Origin: Photorhabdus cinerea
GTDB lineage: Bacteria; Pseudomonadota; Gammaproteobacteria; Enterobacterales; Enterobacteriaceae
Reading direction: 5' to 3'
DNA length: 16,089 nt
NCBI RefSeq assembly: GCF_011189575.1
Contig: NZ_PUJW01000041.1
Span: forward strand, 1-16,089
Positions within the stretch are counted from its first letter, which is position 1, and every line of letters starts with the position of its first letter. Shown here in pieces: positions 15,262 to 16,089 of this stretch. A program made the position numbers and the translations under genes. The notes beneath the pieces were generated by a model. That model was given only the letters and a program-made list of their open reading frames with translations, searched no databases and was not told where the DNA came from.

Positions 15262-15373
15262 TTAAGTGGACATTAACACCATAATAATGTAGTTTTAATG
15301 TCTACTTAAAATAAAACTATCATTAATTAAGTAAACATTAAAACCACGAATACATAGAGCTACTGTCTACTAA
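15262..15373. promoter_or_regulatory. Two-pair inverted operator array of the AbiEi gene
   Basis: A 15-bp element TTAAGTNNACATTAA occurs at 15262-15276 (plus), 15295-15309 (inverted, TTAATGTCTACTTAA) and 15327-15341 (plus). A degenerate inverted fourth copy is at 15361-15373 (TACTGTCTACTAA), touching the start codon. The pairs span 48 and 47 bp. AbiEi-type antitoxins are known to repress their own operon by cooperative binding to two inverted repeats upstream, so this fits autoregulation. The repeats are seen directly; binding is inferred. Confidence 0.7.
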
Positions 15374-15933
15374 TGGATAGATCCACTGCACTTAATCGAT
15401 TAACTGACTGGGACAAAAAAGGACGATATATCTTCACCCTTGCCGATCTCAGAAAAATCTTTCCTGAAGATGGCACTAAAACACTTCAGGCAGGCTTAAA
15501 TCGCCTAGTTAAAGAATCGGTGCTCTCGCGGCCTGTACGCGGAGTTTATCTATTTAACTTTGCTCACAGCCGCGATAGTTACACCATTGAACATATCGCC
15601 AAAGCACTACGACGCGGTGAGTACAACTACGTTAGCCTTGAATCCGCATTAAGTGAATATGGGATCATTTCACAGATCCCTATCGACAGACTCACCGTGA
15701 TGACAACAGGCAGGAAAGGTGTTTATTACACTCCACTTGGCACTATTGAATTCACCCATACTAAACGCCAACAGGAAGATATTTTAGCCAGTATCACGCA
15801 AACAGGCCGCCCTTTAAGACTCGCCAAACCTGAATGTGCACTACGTGACTTAAAGCGAGTTGGTCGCAATATCGATTTAGTCAATAAACAGGAACTCATA
15901 CTTGACATCCTCCCCCACCTTCGCACTTCGTGA
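15373..15933 (+). CDS. abiEi: AbiEi-family antitoxin/autorepressor, 3' end replaced by an IS end
   Basis: 186 residues. An N-terminal winged-helix region (about 5-55; ALNRLTDWDKKGRYIFTLADLRKIF, LNRLVKESVLSRPVRGVYLF) is followed by the AbiEi core (YNYVSLESALSEYGII, FTHTKRQ, RLAKPECALRDL). AbiEi is the antitoxin of type IV toxin-antitoxin/abortive-infection systems. It represses the operon through its N-terminal domain and counteracts the nucleotidyltransferase toxin AbiEii with its C-terminal domain. The last ten codons (15901-15930, LDILPHLRTS) are encoded by the right end of an IS200/IS605 insertion, so the native C-terminus was cut after about residue 176. The abiEii toxin gene, normally directly downstream, is not in the window. 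It may lie beyond the insertion or be lost. The ribosome binding site is poor. The gene probably still represses but antitoxin function is uncertain. Confidence 0.85.
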   Translation: MDRSTALNRLTDWDKKGRYIFTLADLRKIFPEDGTKTLQAGLNRLVKESVLSRPVRGVYLFNFAHSRDSYTIEHIAKALRRGEYNYVSLESALSEYGIISQIPIDRLTVMTTGRKGVYYTPLGTIEFTHTKRQQEDILASITQTGRPLRLAKPECALRDLKRVGRNIDLVNKQELILDILPHLRTS

Positions 15934-16089
15934 CTCAGGAGGGGGATCCCCGTTAGTGGGTGACGACTGATTGCTCAGTGTCTGGTTCCTGCTTCGACAG
16001 GCGGCCTGACTGCACCCTCCCTCCACAGGCAAGCACGGCATGTCCTGCCGCTAAAATGTTACGAGCGCCGTTGACATCTGCGTTCGCGG
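15902..16089 (-). mobile_element. Right end of an IS200/IS605-family insertion, continues past window
   Basis: The element is recognised by the tnpB C-terminus and, on the minus strand after its stop, a subterminal hairpin (TCCCCC at 15911-15916 with GGGGGA at 15941-15946, an inner CAC-TTC-GTG stem-loop at 15924-15932) leading to GGATGTCAA. TCAA resembles the right cleavage site known from ISDra2, which would put the boundary at about 15902. No inverted terminal repeats or target duplication are expected for this family. The left end and any tnpA are outside the window. Confidence 0.75.
15953..16089 (-). CDS. tnpB: TnpB RNA-guided nuclease, C-terminal 44 residues only
   Basis: The visible tail begins ANADVNGARNILAAGHAVLACGG, the third RuvC motif of TnpB with its catalytic aspartate (NADVNGARN), and ends ...EQSVVTH at TAA (15953-15955). 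The upstream zinc-finger and the first two RuvC motifs lie outside the window. TnpB proteins of IS200/IS605 elements are nucleases guided by an RNA made from the 3' end of their own gene and the element's right end; Cas12 derives from them. It is convergent with abiEi, whose stop is 19 nt from the tnpB stop. Whether the whole gene is intact cannot be seen here. Confidence 0.9.
   Translation of the reverse strand, partial: ANADVNGARNILAAGHAVLACGGRVQSGRLSKQEPDTEQSVVTH

Overview
The window looks like a chromosomal segment of a Photorhabdus-type enterobacterium (Morganellaceae). The grounds are moderate to low GC, the divergent exbBD/metC pair as in Enterobacterales, three PAS4-LuxR 'solo' regulators (a family strongly expanded in Photorhabdus), and a ~125 bp palindromic repeat of a kind I recall from Photorhabdus/Xenorhabdus genomes. 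The assignment rests on recognising families, not on a database search.

Left part (1-2800). A LysR-type regulator (minus strand, cut by the window edge) diverges from an MFS transporter gene that survives only as its first ~117 codons. The MFS frame runs into the terminal repeat of a MITE-like element and stops there. Between this wreck and the first PAS4-LuxR gene lies a decayed second copy of the leader and start of the NhaC-family gene found 2.2 kb downstream, including a better preserved GalR/GalS-like operator palindrome.

Metabolic cassette (2803-6640). A GalR/GalS-like LacI-family regulator, an NhaC-family Na+-coupled membrane transporter and a PatB/MalY-type PLP C-S lyase follow each other. 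The last two overlap by 14 nt and end at a clear intrinsic terminator. I infer an inducible system that imports and cleaves an amino-acid substrate, possibly a cysteine conjugate or cystathionine-like compound.

Accessory stretch (6641-9600). It holds a perfect 8 x 8-bp tandem repeat, a small Ner/Nlp-like DNA-binding gene on the minus strand, a MITE-like palindromic repeat, a phage-repressor-like pseudogene in three frames, and two tandem PAS4-LuxR genes. The first of these two has a degraded recognition helix.

Conserved core (9694-15118). A secreted GH20 beta-N-acetylhexosaminidase with an unusual insertion converges on exbD-exbB, the energising partners of TonB, which have a Fur-box-like site upstream. 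metC (cystathionine beta-lyase) diverges from exbB.

Right end (15119-16089). An AbiEi-type antitoxin/autoregulator gene sits behind four operator-like repeats arranged as two inverted pairs. Its 3' end is formed by the right end of an IS200/IS605-family insertion whose tnpB C-terminus runs off the window. The cognate AbiEii toxin is not visible. By the known geometry of TnpB guide RNAs, the RNA made by this copy would carry a guide drawn from the 3' end of the antitoxin gene.
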